Positions 1-9,104 of a DNA stretch of 64,000 bases are shown here, in pieces. The DNA is from an uncultured Helicobacteraceae bacterium (GTDB lineage: Bacteria; Campylobacterota; Campylobacteria; Campylobacterales; Helicobacteraceae): NCBI GenBank assembly GCA_947588965.1, contig CANQAN010000001.1, forward strand, positions 186,001-250,000, in the 5' to 3' direction. Each line of letters begins with the position of its first letter. Position 1 is the first letter of the stretch. The notes under the pieces are model-generated. The model searched no databases. It saw only the letters and a list, made by a program, of their open reading frames with translations, and was not told the DNA's origin. A program made the translations under genes and the position numbers.

Positions 1-610
1 CCTCAAAGGTGTCAAACAAATACAAATCTCTGTGCGGGAAAAATTCATTGATTTTTCTTGCAAATTCCCCCTTATACACGCCACATTCTGCCACAGCACC
101 CTCCAGCCCTGCTTCATTTATGCGCTTTGCAAGAAGCTCTAAGCTCTTATAGCGCACAAAATCACGCGTATCCTTAACGCTCTCATTGCTAGAAAACTGC
201 ATTGTTACAGGGAAAAGTATGTTTCTTTGGCAATCTTTCAAAACCTCTGCAGTCAAATCCCAATTTAAAAACTCCACATAAGCGTTATTTAAAGATTCTG
301 TCAGTTCAGTGAAAAAGACATCATTTTCGTTATCCACGATAAATGCACAAGCCTTAGCACAATCCAAGCCCTCAACCCTCATTCTCTCTTTCACCACACT
401 CACATTGCCACTTGCAATAAGAAAAACATCAACTTCCAAGCCTTTTAGCTCCTCTATGCTCATTACAGAATAGCCTCTAAACTCCTTGATCTTTTGTGTA
501 TTAAAAGTATAGGGATTCACAAATCCCAGAATCTCAAAATGCGCAAAATCAATTTTCTCCATAACAACCTCTGCAATCGCACCCACACCAAACACAACAA
601 GCTTTTTCAT
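1..610 (-). CDS. Partial CDS (3' end outside window): N-terminal NAD(P)/nucleotide-binding-like domain followed by a TylF/MycF-like methyltransferase start
   Basis: Minus-strand translation from ATG at 610 (MKKLVVFGVGAIAEVVMEKIDFAHFEILGFVNPYTF...EGAVAECGVYKGEFARKINEFFPHRDLYLFDTFE) is open to the window edge; ATGA overlap with the stop of the upstream gene. Confidence 0.7.
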   Translation of the reverse strand, partial: MKKLVVFGVGAIAEVVMEKIDFAHFEILGFVNPYTFNTQKIKEFRGYSVMSIEELKGLEVDVFLIASGNVSVVKERMRVEGLDCAKACAFIVDNENDVFFTELTESLNNAYVEFLNWDLTAEVLKDCQRNILFPVTMQFSSNESVKDTRDFVRYKSLELLAKRINEAGLEGAVAECGVYKGEFARKINEFFPHRDLYLFDTFE

Positions 611-1356
611 GCATTCCTCCCGCTCTCTCTTGCGACCACATAGACATCTCCTGCGATCTGTGGATAGATCTCACCCAGTCGCATAAAGGCCGCGATCATT
701 TGTGGATTCCAATGCGCTTGTATTTGCGCATTTGAAAGGGGCTTGAGCCAATATCCTCCTGTAGAGACAATCTCAAATCCCGCATTTTTAAACTCCGCCA
801 CAAAAGCATCCAAATCATAAATACGTCGATGCCCATGGAACATATCCGCCTCACTCATAGACTTCTCACTCTCCAAAAGTCCCATTTCTACCGCTGCTTG
901 ACGGTGTAGAGAGTGAGAGTTTGGCACAGCAGCAAAAATAATGCCTCCCCCCCCGAGACTATCACCCTTTTTGAGCCAATTTTTAACCAACTCCAAAATC
1001 TCTTTAGGATTCTCCACATGCTCTAAGACATGCCCCATAACAATCGCGCTATAGGATTTTTGAGGGCAAAATTCCTCAAAGAGAGCATTATGCACACGCA
1101 ATCCCTCAAATCTCTTTGAGAGATTCTCACAAAACACAGCACTCCCCTCTAAAACCTCTAATTCCTCAACAAACCCACACAAACGCTCCGTCATTACACC
1201 TTCAGCAGGACCCATTTCAAGCACAGCGCCACCCCTATAGAAACGTTTAAAAATCTCAAAACAATATTCAATCTCAAAGCCCGAAATTTCCCGCGCAGAA
1301 AGCGGATTATCATAATCTCTTGCGATATTTTCTAATCGTTGCTTTTCTGATTCCAT
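607..1356 (-). CDS. Class I SAM-dependent methyltransferase with internal poly-G tract
   Basis: ORF; VLEMGPAEGVMTERL motif I and VMGHVLEHVENP; G8 tract gives in-frame LGGGG. Confidence 0.8.
   Translation of the reverse strand: MESEKQRLENIARDYDNPLSAREISGFEIEYCFEIFKRFYRGGAVLEMGPAEGVMTERLCGFVEELEVLEGSAVFCENLSKRFEGLRVHNALFEEFCPQKSYSAIVMGHVLEHVENPKEILELVKNWLKKGDSLGGGGIIFAAVPNSHSLHRQAAVEMGLLESEKSMSEADMFHGHRRIYDLDAFVAEFKNAGFEIVSTGGYWLKPLSNAQIQAHWNPQMIAAFMRLGEIYPQIAGDVYVVARESGRNA
947..954 (-). repeat. Poly-G tract (G8) inside methyltransferase gene
   Basis: Homopolymer on coding strand; in-frame SLGGGGIIF. Confidence 0.85.
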
Positions 1357-1357
1357 T

Positions 1358-3040
1358 TTAATTCCTTATTTTCAAACTCAATCCGCTCAAATCCAAGCAT
1401 TCTTGCGTGATTTGCAACACATTTTCTTTGATTCTCTGTGTCTTTAAAGTCTCTAGAAACTCCAAAAACGGCGCATTGCGCACACCCCTTTGGAATTCCA
1501 GCAAGATTCCCTTTGTCCCTAAAAACTCCAAAGCCAAAGCACAGGATTCAAAAAACAAAATCCTCTCCAGCTTCCTCCCAAGCGCACGACAACTTATGCA
1601 AAAGTCTTTAACCAGTACATTTTCACCCTCTCTCAATCCCACAAACACGCAAATAATTCCGCTCTCACTCAATTTGTCGCGCATAGCAACGGTAATAAGA
1701 CATGCATTTGCGCTCTCCATCCATCCCATCACTTCATTTTGTGTCGGTCGCGTGTAATTGCTCAAAAATTGATTTGTCTTATTTAAAAGCTCTGTGGCAC
1801 GAGGCACTGTTGCGCTGACATTGACACAAAATTCCAGCGCGATTTCTAATTTCTCAAAATACTCACGTTCTGAAAGCTCTGCAAACTCCGCTCTTATGCT
1901 GTTTGCTTGAATGTCCTTAGAGCGCAGAGCATCCTCTCTGTTTGTCGCACTTTTAAGCATTTGTGGAAACAAGCGCAAACGTCTCACCACCTCTAAAGGT
2001 GCCGTTGCAAGAAGTGTCTTAATGCCAAGAGTCCTGACATTTTCAATCTCTGCGGGATTATCATCAATAAACAGCACGGATTCTAAACCTATGTTAAGAT
2101 TCTTTGCTATCTCTACAATACCCTCTTTTTTGGGATTCCAACCAATATGTGCGCATGTAAAATCCTCCCATTTTAGAGCAAAATCCCTCCTTGCTTCAAA
2201 CATCTCTCTCACATCTGAAAGTTCGTTTTTAGAACAAAGGGCAAGCAAAAATCCTTGTGCCTTGAAGCGCAAAATCTCATTTTGCAAGAACGCATACTCC
2301 TCGTTGTATGTGAGCCCAAACACCCCATCTTCTCCTAAGATTCCACCATAGAGTGTATTGTCAAGATCTAAGATGAGAGCCTTAAGGCTTGGCAAGACAC
2401 AAGAAGGGATAAGAGACAAGCCCAAAATCTGCGCTAAACTCACACATGCCAGATTGCTTAAGCGCGTCCCTGTGATTTGAATTTTCACATCATCTAAAAG
2501 TGTGCTTTCTAATGTTTGACACTCTTGTATTTTTTGCGCTTCCCTTTGCAACCCTTTTATTCCGCGCATTTGCTCTCTCAACAACTCCCCCACACAAAAG
2601 ACCTGCACATCTCCTAAAATCGTGCATTGCTCCTTGAATCCCTCCCAATCCCTTGAAGTGATCTTATGTTTGCAAATCTCTAGCAAAATCACCAGAATCG
2701 GTGCCTTTGAAAGTCTGCGCAAAGACCCTATGCGCTCTAAGAGATAGGGCAGAACCCCCTCTGTGTGATAATTGTCCAAATCCACCCAAACAAGCTCTAA
2801 ATCGCCCTCTTTGAACCCCTCAAAACTCAATGTGTCATCATAACTGCTTAAAGAAAATCGCGCACTCAATCCCGCATAATGCAAAAAGGGATCAATAATG
2901 CTCAAAATCGGCTCAAAAGCGTGATTCCGATAGACATTAGCCCTTAGGATTCTATCCTCTTCGCCTCTCAAAGCACATTTTCTAGCGCATTCTAAGAGTT
3001 GCATTCTGGTCAAATTTTCTGCGAAGACATCACAATTCAT
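1358..3040 (-). CDS. FkbH-like HAD-IIIC family protein
   Basis: ALILDLDNTLYGGILGEDG HAD motif I, LFIDDNPAEIENV; adjacent to an ACP gene. Confidence 0.85.
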   Translation of the reverse strand: MNCDVFAENLTRMQLLECARKCALRGEEDRILRANVYRNHAFEPILSIIDPFLHYAGLSARFSLSSYDDTLSFEGFKEGDLELVWVDLDNYHTEGVLPYLLERIGSLRRLSKAPILVILLEICKHKITSRDWEGFKEQCTILGDVQVFCVGELLREQMRGIKGLQREAQKIQECQTLESTLLDDVKIQITGTRLSNLACVSLAQILGLSLIPSCVLPSLKALILDLDNTLYGGILGEDGVFGLTYNEEYAFLQNEILRFKAQGFLLALCSKNELSDVREMFEARRDFALKWEDFTCAHIGWNPKKEGIVEIAKNLNIGLESVLFIDDNPAEIENVRTLGIKTLLATAPLEVVRRLRLFPQMLKSATNREDALRSKDIQANSIRAEFAELSEREYFEKLEIALEFCVNVSATVPRATELLNKTNQFLSNYTRPTQNEVMGWMESANACLITVAMRDKLSESGIICVFVGLREGENVLVKDFCISCRALGRKLERILFFESCALALEFLGTKGILLEFQRGVRNAPFLEFLETLKTQRIKENVLQITQECLDLSGLSLKIRN

Positions 3041-3567
3041 TTCTCAACAAACTCCACAAGCAAAGAATTTCTTAACATAACAAAGGCTATCTTGCGAAAA
3101 TAACGCGCCTCTTTTGGCTGGATAATCACCATAGCTTTACCCCCCCCCGCAGAAGTGGTAGAATGAGTGGAATCCACGACACTCTCTATCTTAGATTCCA
3201 CACTCTTTTCAAACCCACAGACAGCCTCAAAATCCGCACTAGATTTTTTAGCGCAAGAATCTAGTGCTTCAAACAATTCTTTTATGCTTGATTCAATGTT
3301 TTGTGTCTCATAGGCAAGGTGATACATTTTTGTGCGATTTTTGAGATAGCTTGTAAGCGGACCCTTTGGTGTGAGATTTTCTAAAATCTCAAGGCGATAG
3401 AGGGGATGTTTCTCGTCCTTAGGAATCAAAAAGATTCCGCGCACACCCACACTCTCGTCCTCAAACGTATCCTCACAGACAAATCCAAGCGCACGGAAAT
3501 AAAAAAGCTCTTCTTGCAAACTCCACGTAGCCACACCAATGTGATGAATGGGCAAATTCAAGGTCAT
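3037..3567 (-). CDS. VOC (glyoxalase/methylmalonyl-CoA epimerase-like) protein with poly-G tract in a low-complexity insertion
   Basis: IHHIGVATWSLQEELFYFRALGF and RKIAFVMLRNSLLVEFVE VOC signatures; TTSAGGGKAM encoded at G9. Confidence 0.75.
   Translation of the reverse strand: MTLNLPIHHIGVATWSLQEELFYFRALGFVCEDTFEDESVGVRGIFLIPKDEKHPLYRLEILENLTPKGPLTSYLKNRTKMYHLAYETQNIESSIKELFEALDSCAKKSSADFEAVCGFEKSVESKIESVVDSTHSTTSAGGGKAMVIIQPKEARYFRKIAFVMLRNSLLVEFVEK
3140..3148 (-). repeat. Poly-G tract (G9) inside VOC gene
   Basis: ACTTCTGC-G9-TAAAGC. Confidence 0.85.
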
Positions 3568-3803
3568 CGCAAATGCTCTGTGATTTTTTCAATCAATTTC
3601 TTTTGCGAGGTGATTTCGTGCAACTCTGATTCTGAAAACTTCACATTAAACTCCTCCTCTATGCTCATAACAATATCAATATGCGCTAAGGAACTCCACC
3701 GCTCACACCCTTGCTGTGAAATGTCCGCATCCACACTCACTTCTATGCCCAGCACACTCTCTAGTATCTCACAGACTTTTTTTGAAATCTCTTTTTTGTC
3801 CAT
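3564..3803 (-). CDS. Acyl carrier protein
   Basis: 79 aa acidic helical protein with WSSLAHIDIVMSIEEEFNVKF ACP-like core. Confidence 0.8.
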   Translation of the reverse strand: MDKKEISKKVCEILESVLGIEVSVDADISQQGCERWSSLAHIDIVMSIEEEFNVKFSESELHEITSQKKLIEKITEHLR

Positions 3804-3812
3804 GAACTCTCC

Positions 3813-4388
3813 TTACAAACGATTTAAGAGCGACAAAACCACCCCTTTTGATTCCTCATAACTCTCCTTTGTGAAAAGCAAGACTTCCAAGCCCTCCTCC
3901 TCACACATTCCAACCCTCTTTGCGCCAAATTTCAAATGAAAGTTCAAAACCTCTCTGTTTTGCGGATAGAGGGTAAAGACATGCCTGTCATCGCATTTGA
4001 AAATCTCATAAAACGCCCTCTTTGTCAAAAAGTCCGATTCTAAAACCTGCAAAAAGCTCACTCCATCGCGCATAATCCACCGCCCAATCTCATAAAAGGC
4101 GAGATTATTGCGCAGAGCAAAGGCATTGTAAGTGGGATAAATGCTATTGACCCCTAGAGGATTCCCCTCTTTGTCCTCTATGACAAAATACCACTCATTG
4201 AGCTTTTGCTTGTAGTTTTCCATATATTTGATCTGCTTTTGTAGGTCATTTTCTTGTTTGTGTAAGAATCTTGATTTCTTCTCATCAGTGCGCAATTGCA
4301 AGATAAAAGCACTGTCACGCACCTCCGCTTCTCTTAAAACTATCGTTATCCCCTGTATTTTTGCAAAATTGTGCGCATTTCTCACCAT
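3813..4388 (-). CDS. GNAT-family N-acetyltransferase
   Basis: VLREAEVRDSAFILQLRTDEKKSRFL...NREVLNFHLKFGAKRVG; start chosen at MVRNAHN, preceded by AAGGAGG. Confidence 0.75.
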   Translation of the reverse strand: MVRNAHNFAKIQGITIVLREAEVRDSAFILQLRTDEKKSRFLHKQENDLQKQIKYMENYKQKLNEWYFVIEDKEGNPLGVNSIYPTYNAFALRNNLAFYEIGRWIMRDGVSFLQVLESDFLTKRAFYEIFKCDDRHVFTLYPQNREVLNFHLKFGAKRVGMCEEEGLEVLLFTKESYEESKGVVLSLLNRL

Positions 4389-5539
4389 GCAAACCTCCTT
4401 GCAGCATTTGCAAGATTCCAAGAATCCGCTAAATGCGCACGGTTTAAAAAGAATGGATTCAAACGTGACAAATTAACACAAGCTAAGAAATGCAAACCAA
4501 AATCAATAAAAAATAAAATATGAATAGTGAAAATGAAGTCTGTAGAAGTGGATTCTAATGATTCTGAAAATCTACCCCCCCCCCGCAGAGAGTTACTAGC
4601 AGGGAGTTCCCCCGCAAGAAGTTCGTAGAAATTATGCACAATCGTATGTCCACCGAAGCTTTCCTTTTGAAATATCAAACCCTCATTAAGAAATCTCCCC
4701 TCATTTTCTGTAGAGATTCCGAAGTCAAAGTATGTCTTACTTTGCGTATATTTGTCAATGAGCGTCTTAAGCAGGAGGTCTAGGGCTCCGATTTTTCTAC
4801 CACATTCATTTGTCGCCAAATATTGCGTGTGTACACAATTCTCATAGACAAAGAGTAAGCTCCCCGCTACAATCACTTCCTTGTGCTTGGCAAGATAGAG
4901 TATGATATTTTCTTTAAAACGTGAGTGAAGCAACCTCAACTCCGCCTCTGTATGCACAGCCATCACGCCATGCCGCTCCTGCAAGACAGCATTAAGAAGC
5001 TCTACAAAGCCCTTCATATCTGTGGATTCCTCTATGCTGACATCCTCTCTCTCTGCCTTTTTAACATTGCGTTTTTTGAGTTCATTAAGCCTCATGTTCT
5101 TATAACAAGTCGTGGAGCAATCCACCCTAAAGAGCTTCGCGCCATTTCTAAAGAGTGCGTAAGAATCCTCATTAGCAGGGCTTTTATGATAAATATAGGG
5201 AATACTCTTATAAATCAAACGTCTCATTCCTAACGTGCGCATATAATCCCGCAATAGCGCGAAGCAATCAAGCATTTTTGACTGGCGCATGGAATCCTGC
5301 GTGATAAATCCCCCAAAGGTTAGCCCCTGATGAGAGTATAGAGTATCTCCGCACACATTACAAGGCAGGAGTGCAAGAAGCTTATGCCCATCATAGAACA
5401 AAAGGGAATGATCGACAAATCTATCACTATGATAGTCCATATAATTCCGATCAAACATAAACAAGCCGTTTTTTGCCTCCTTATTGAAGCGATTCCAAAC
5501 TTCCTTGTCTCTTGTCTCATAGGGGACGATTCTTATCAT
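4382..5539 (-). CDS. FemAB/BioF2-like acyltransferase with poly-G-dependent C-terminal extension
   Basis: KKRNVKKAEREDVSIEE, FDFGISTENEGRFLNEGLIFQKESFGGHTIVHNFYEL; expected family end near NFYELL, then LRGGG and a hydrophobic extension to the next start codon. Confidence 0.7.
   Translation of the reverse strand: MIRIVPYETRDKEVWNRFNKEAKNGLFMFDRNYMDYHSDRFVDHSLLFYDGHKLLALLPCNVCGDTLYSHQGLTFGGFITQDSMRQSKMLDCFALLRDYMRTLGMRRLIYKSIPYIYHKSPANEDSYALFRNGAKLFRVDCSTTCYKNMRLNELKKRNVKKAEREDVSIEESTDMKGFVELLNAVLQERHGVMAVHTEAELRLLHSRFKENIILYLAKHKEVIVAGSLLFVYENCVHTQYLATNECGRKIGALDLLLKTLIDKYTQSKTYFDFGISTENEGRFLNEGLIFQKESFGGHTIVHNFYELLAGELPASNSLRGGGRFSESLESTSTDFIFTIHILFFIDFGLHFLACVNLSRLNPFFLNRAHLADSWNLANAARRFAW
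4575..4584 (-). repeat. Poly-G tract (G10) at 3' end of FemAB-like gene
   Basis: CTCTCTGC-G10-TAGATTTTCAGAATC. Confidence 0.9.
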
Positions 5540-6453
5540 CTCACAAACTCCGCAACCCCAAATCCATCTCTTCCCATGCCATTACCGCAATAAAACATAT
5601 ATTTTCTGCTTCCAACCTCCAAAAGCGCAGGATAGCAGAGCATTTGAGAATCAAACCCATCTTTAGATCTCTGCAGAGGGAAAAGCTCGTCATGCCTTTG
5701 CCAATAGATTCCATCGCTACTTGTCGCAAATCCCGATTTGTATTCTTTATCCAATGTATCAAGCGTGTAATACATCTCATAGCCACCCTGTGTGCGATAG
5801 ACCTTGGGGCGTCCGATTCTGTATTCATTCCCCACACATTGCACACAAGACACCCCATCTTTAGGGAAATTCACCCCGTCTTTTGATTCTGCATATTTAA
5901 TATCATAGCGCGGATAAGGAATCCCGCTAATCATCTCCCAATCATAAATCACACTATAGTAGATTCTAAACACACCCTTTTCATACAAAACACTATGCAA
6001 GCAGCGCCCAAACACACCCTCTGCACTCCTATCTAGCACAGGAGTCTCCTGCACTCTATGAAAGCTCTCTCCCCCATCTTCACTCACAGCAAGTCCGCTA
6101 AAGGCTAAGAATTTCACCTTTTGTGGAATCTGAAAAGCCACATAATACATATAAATGCGACTTCCCACGCGCAACACAGCGCCTAAAATCATTCCATTAT
6201 CATCAAAACAACCCTTTTTGCCGATATCTAGCGCGGGTTCTTTTGAGATTCTTAAGACATTCTTAGGATTCTGTGCTTCCACATCCACAAAGCCGATTCT
6301 TCCCACACCACTTTTATCTCTGAAGCTACAATAAATACGAATCACATCTTCATTCAGCAAAAAGGGTTCTGGCGTGAGCGCGGTATTATCGATCCAAGCA
6401 CTCGCGCCATTAGGGCAATAGACTAAGCCTCTCTTTTCCCAAGCCATTAGCAC
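5536..6453 (-). CDS. Five-bladed beta-propeller glycosidase-like protein (GH43/GH130-like)
   Basis: Repeated RIYCSFRD, IYMYYVAF, FRIYYSV, YEMYYTLD, KYMFYCGNGMG blades. Confidence 0.65.
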   Translation of the reverse strand: MLMAWEKRGLVYCPNGASAWIDNTALTPEPFLLNEDVIRIYCSFRDKSGVGRIGFVDVEAQNPKNVLRISKEPALDIGKKGCFDDNGMILGAVLRVGSRIYMYYVAFQIPQKVKFLAFSGLAVSEDGGESFHRVQETPVLDRSAEGVFGRCLHSVLYEKGVFRIYYSVIYDWEMISGIPYPRYDIKYAESKDGVNFPKDGVSCVQCVGNEYRIGRPKVYRTQGGYEMYYTLDTLDKEYKSGFATSSDGIYWQRHDELFPLQRSKDGFDSQMLCYPALLEVGSRKYMFYCGNGMGRDGFGVAEFVR

Positions 6454-7163
6454 TTCCTCTCTTGTCTTATGTCCTCTTTAACTTTGCAAAATTGACGCGC
6501 AGGAATCTTTGATAGACTTGCAGGATTCCCCCTATAGATCGCATTTTCTTGCGTGTTTTTGTTAATCACGCTGCCAAGGGCTATGAAATTATCCTGCGCG
6601 ATTTTAATGTGATCAGCCACTGCGCAATTCACACCCAAAAAGCTATAAGATCCAATCTCACAATACCCGCTAATCACACAATGTGAAGTGATGAAACAAT
6701 GCTCTCTCACACAAGATCGATGTCCTAAGTGATTCCCACTCCACATCGTAACATTGTCGCAAACCTTTGTAAAAGGCTGCAAGACATTATGCTCTAAGAT
6801 GAAGCAATTCTCACCAATCTCCACATTGTGCCACACGAAGGCCTTTGAGCTCACATAACTTGCTAGTGTGTATCCTCTCTCTTTTAATGACAAAAACAAG
6901 CGCGTCCTTTCTCTATTTAATTGTCCATTTCCAAGCGCGACAAATGCGCTAAACTCCTCTGCAGGATAAATCCCCTCTAGTTCCTCTAAGGCAATCAAGG
7001 GTAAATCCAAAAATGCCCCCCCCCGCAGATATTCTCTAGAAACAGCAAATCCTACGACACGATAGTCTGAATCATGCGTGAAATACTCATACGCACAATG
7101 CGCTATCTCTCCCGCACCGACAATAACGAGCTTTTTCATACTCTCACCTCCCTTACTTTGCAA
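6447..7163 (-). CDS. NeuD-like left-handed beta-helix sugar O-acyltransferase with internal poly-G tract
   Basis: KKLVIVGAGEIAHCAYEYF N-terminal domain plus hexapeptide repeats (VEIGENCFILEHNVLQPFTKVCDNVTMWSGNHLGHRS). Confidence 0.8.
   Translation of the reverse strand: MQSKGGESMKKLVIVGAGEIAHCAYEYFTHDSDYRVVGFAVSREYLRGGAFLDLPLIALEELEGIYPAEEFSAFVALGNGQLNRERTRLFLSLKERGYTLASYVSSKAFVWHNVEIGENCFILEHNVLQPFTKVCDNVTMWSGNHLGHRSCVREHCFITSHCVISGYCEIGSYSFLGVNCAVADHIKIAQDNFIALGSVINKNTQENAIYRGNPASLSKIPARQFCKVKEDIRQERKC
7016..7024 (-). repeat. Poly-G tract (G9) inside NeuD-like gene
   Basis: ATATCTGC-G9-CATTTTTGG. Confidence 0.85.
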
Positions 7164-7172
7164 CTCACAACC

Positions 7173-7925
7173 TCAACTCTCAATCTTGCAATTCACAAAA
7201 ATCTCTGCGCCAAAACGCGGACAAAACTCAATCATTCCCTCTAATCCTCTCAACAACTCCTCATTAATAACCCCCTCTTTTAAGAGTAAAGACATTTTGG
7301 CATGGTTGAAAGGCTTGAGAAAATAACTTCCCTGCTCTATCATTTTAATGCCCCCCCCCCGCGCGGAAGAAATAAACTCCACAAGAGATTCTTGTGTAAA
7401 GGCACTGTGTTGTTGAAGTTTTTTTGCGCTTGGCGTGAGATCGCCAAGATTCAAAAGACCGGATTTATAAGCCCAGAGGAGATGAAAGCTAAGGGCATTA
7501 GGGACATTGATATGCAAGATTGTCTCTGTACTGCAGAGTTCAAAGACAGATTTCAAAAACTCCTTAGGCTCACGCACTTCATGCAAAAGTGAGCTTAGAA
7601 TGATAAAATCAAAGGAATGATGTTTTAATACTTGAATTTGATTTTCAAGGAAGTCATTGATAATCTTAACATTAACAAGCCCTTTGCAATCCTCACGCGC
7701 AATCTTTACAAAAACCTCTGAAGGCTCTACAATCACAAGCTGCTCAAAGTCTCTGGTATGATTAGCAATACAGCTCTCACCACATCCGATCTCTAAAATG
7801 CGCTTTGCCCTGTGTGATTCAAGGAATCCTAAGATTTTCTCTCGCCTTATGCGCACCATTGTTTTCTCAAACTCATAATCCGCACTCAAATAATCCTGCG
7901 TATATTTCTCAATGTCTCTTTGCAT
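7173..7925 (-). CDS. Class I SAM-dependent methyltransferase with internal poly-G tract
   Basis: RILEIGCGESCIANH motif I; SSARGGGIKMIEQGSYFLKP with in-frame G10. Confidence 0.8.
   Translation of the reverse strand: MQRDIEKYTQDYLSADYEFEKTMVRIRREKILGFLESHRAKRILEIGCGESCIANHTRDFEQLVIVEPSEVFVKIAREDCKGLVNVKIINDFLENQIQVLKHHSFDFIILSSLLHEVREPKEFLKSVFELCSTETILHINVPNALSFHLLWAYKSGLLNLGDLTPSAKKLQQHSAFTQESLVEFISSARGGGIKMIEQGSYFLKPFNHAKMSLLLKEGVINEELLRGLEGMIEFCPRFGAEIFVNCKIES
7351..7360 (-). repeat. Poly-G tract (G10) inside methyltransferase gene
   Basis: TCTTCCGCGC-G10-CATTAAAATG. Confidence 0.88.
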
Positions 7926-8949
7926 TTTTTCTCCTTATCTCATAAGAATCACGTACAGAATTTTGCAAAGCACTACACAGAAAAATCCCATAAAATAGAA
8001 GCAAAAGCGCAGATCGCGCCTCTATTAACAATAAAAAGAATAAAGGAAATTTTAAAAGGAGTGTCATAACAAATCCCACGCGGTATTCTTGCGGAGATTC
8101 TGATAAATTATGCCCCCCCCCCCGCAGAGGACTAGAAGATTCTAGAGCCTTGTAAGCTTTGATTTGGAATCCGTCAATTCCTGATAGAATGAAGTGAGTC
8201 GCGGATTCCAAAAGGCAATTCCGCCCCACAAACACATCAGTCAAAACAGACTTTTCTATCTCTACATCGCACACTTTTGGGAGTTGATATTCTTTAAAAA
8301 TAAATGCTCGAAGCTGATTGTGAATCTCAAAACTCGTCTTTTGCAAATCAACACAAAGACGTGAAAAGTCAAGAGATTTCCTGCTATAATAACTCCCCGC
8401 AAAGCCCTGTTTAACAGCACTAAAAGTCTCATTAAGTAGGGATTCCACACTCTCACTAAACAAAAGCGTCGCATAATGCAAATATTTGAAATACAAATCC
8501 CGCGCACTCTCATTAAGCCCGATTTCAAAACTCTTTTGAGACACAATGGCGCCCGTGTCTATGCCGGAATCTATCATATGCAAGGTTACGCCACTCTCGC
8601 TTTCACCGCATAAAATCGGCATGATAGAGGTATAGACGCCCTTGAATTTTGGGAGTTTTGAAAAATGCAGATTAAAGAGCCTCTTGCTAAGGAAATTTTG
8701 TGGCTTGATAATTCTATCAAACTCTAGAGATAAAAAGAGCAAATGCGGAATCTCATAGGCTTCTTCTAAAGTGAGGATTCTCAAATGATTCTCTCTTGCA
8801 AAGCCTAAAAATGAGGGTTGCCAAGAATCCACACCGCTATCACTTGCATTAGGAATCACAGCAATCTCTGTAGGACTCAAGCGATTTAGCAAGATGCGCA
8901 CGGCATTAACGGCAATCGCGTTTTTCCCCGCTACGCACACCCTAAGCAT
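7909..8949 (-). CDS. Sugar N-formyltransferase (methionyl-tRNA formyltransferase-like fold) with poly-G at the C-terminus
   Basis: FNLHFSKLPKFKGVYTSIMPILCGESESGVTLHMIDSGIDTGAIV formyltransferase signature; start at MLRVCVAG with AGGAG upstream. Confidence 0.8.
   Translation of the reverse strand: MLRVCVAGKNAIAVNAVRILLNRLSPTEIAVIPNASDSGVDSWQPSFLGFARENHLRILTLEEAYEIPHLLFLSLEFDRIIKPQNFLSKRLFNLHFSKLPKFKGVYTSIMPILCGESESGVTLHMIDSGIDTGAIVSQKSFEIGLNESARDLYFKYLHYATLLFSESVESLLNETFSAVKQGFAGSYYSRKSLDFSRLCVDLQKTSFEIHNQLRAFIFKEYQLPKVCDVEIEKSVLTDVFVGRNCLLESATHFILSGIDGFQIKAYKALESSSPLRGGGHNLSESPQEYRVGFVMTLLLKFPLFFLLLIEARSALLLLFYGIFLCSALQNSVRDSYEIRRKNAKRH
8113..8123 (-). repeat. Poly-G tract (G11) at 3' end of formyltransferase gene
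   Basis: GTCCTCTGC-G11-CATAATTTATCAGAATC. Confidence 0.9.
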
Positions 8950-9104
8950 AGCTACTCCTGCTTTTAAGGCTAACAAAAGTTTTTTGCGCATGTTTTTTGA
9001 AAGGATTCTGCGTTTGTGATCTTTGCGCAGTTTTTGAAGTTCTTAGGAGTTTGGAAATGTTTAAAATGCTATGAGATTCTAAGGGGAATCCCATAATTAT
9101 AAAA

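Noticed and set aside
1911-2351. 146-aa plus-strand ORF opposite the FkbH-like gene (and other antisense ORFs in the track)
   Set aside because: Antisense shadow of a conserved coding frame, Ser/Leu-rich, no independent support.
4608-4614. Short TTGCGGGGG run just upstream of the main tract in the FemAB-like gene
   Set aside because: Only five G and in frame; could be a decayed tract but there is no positive evidence.
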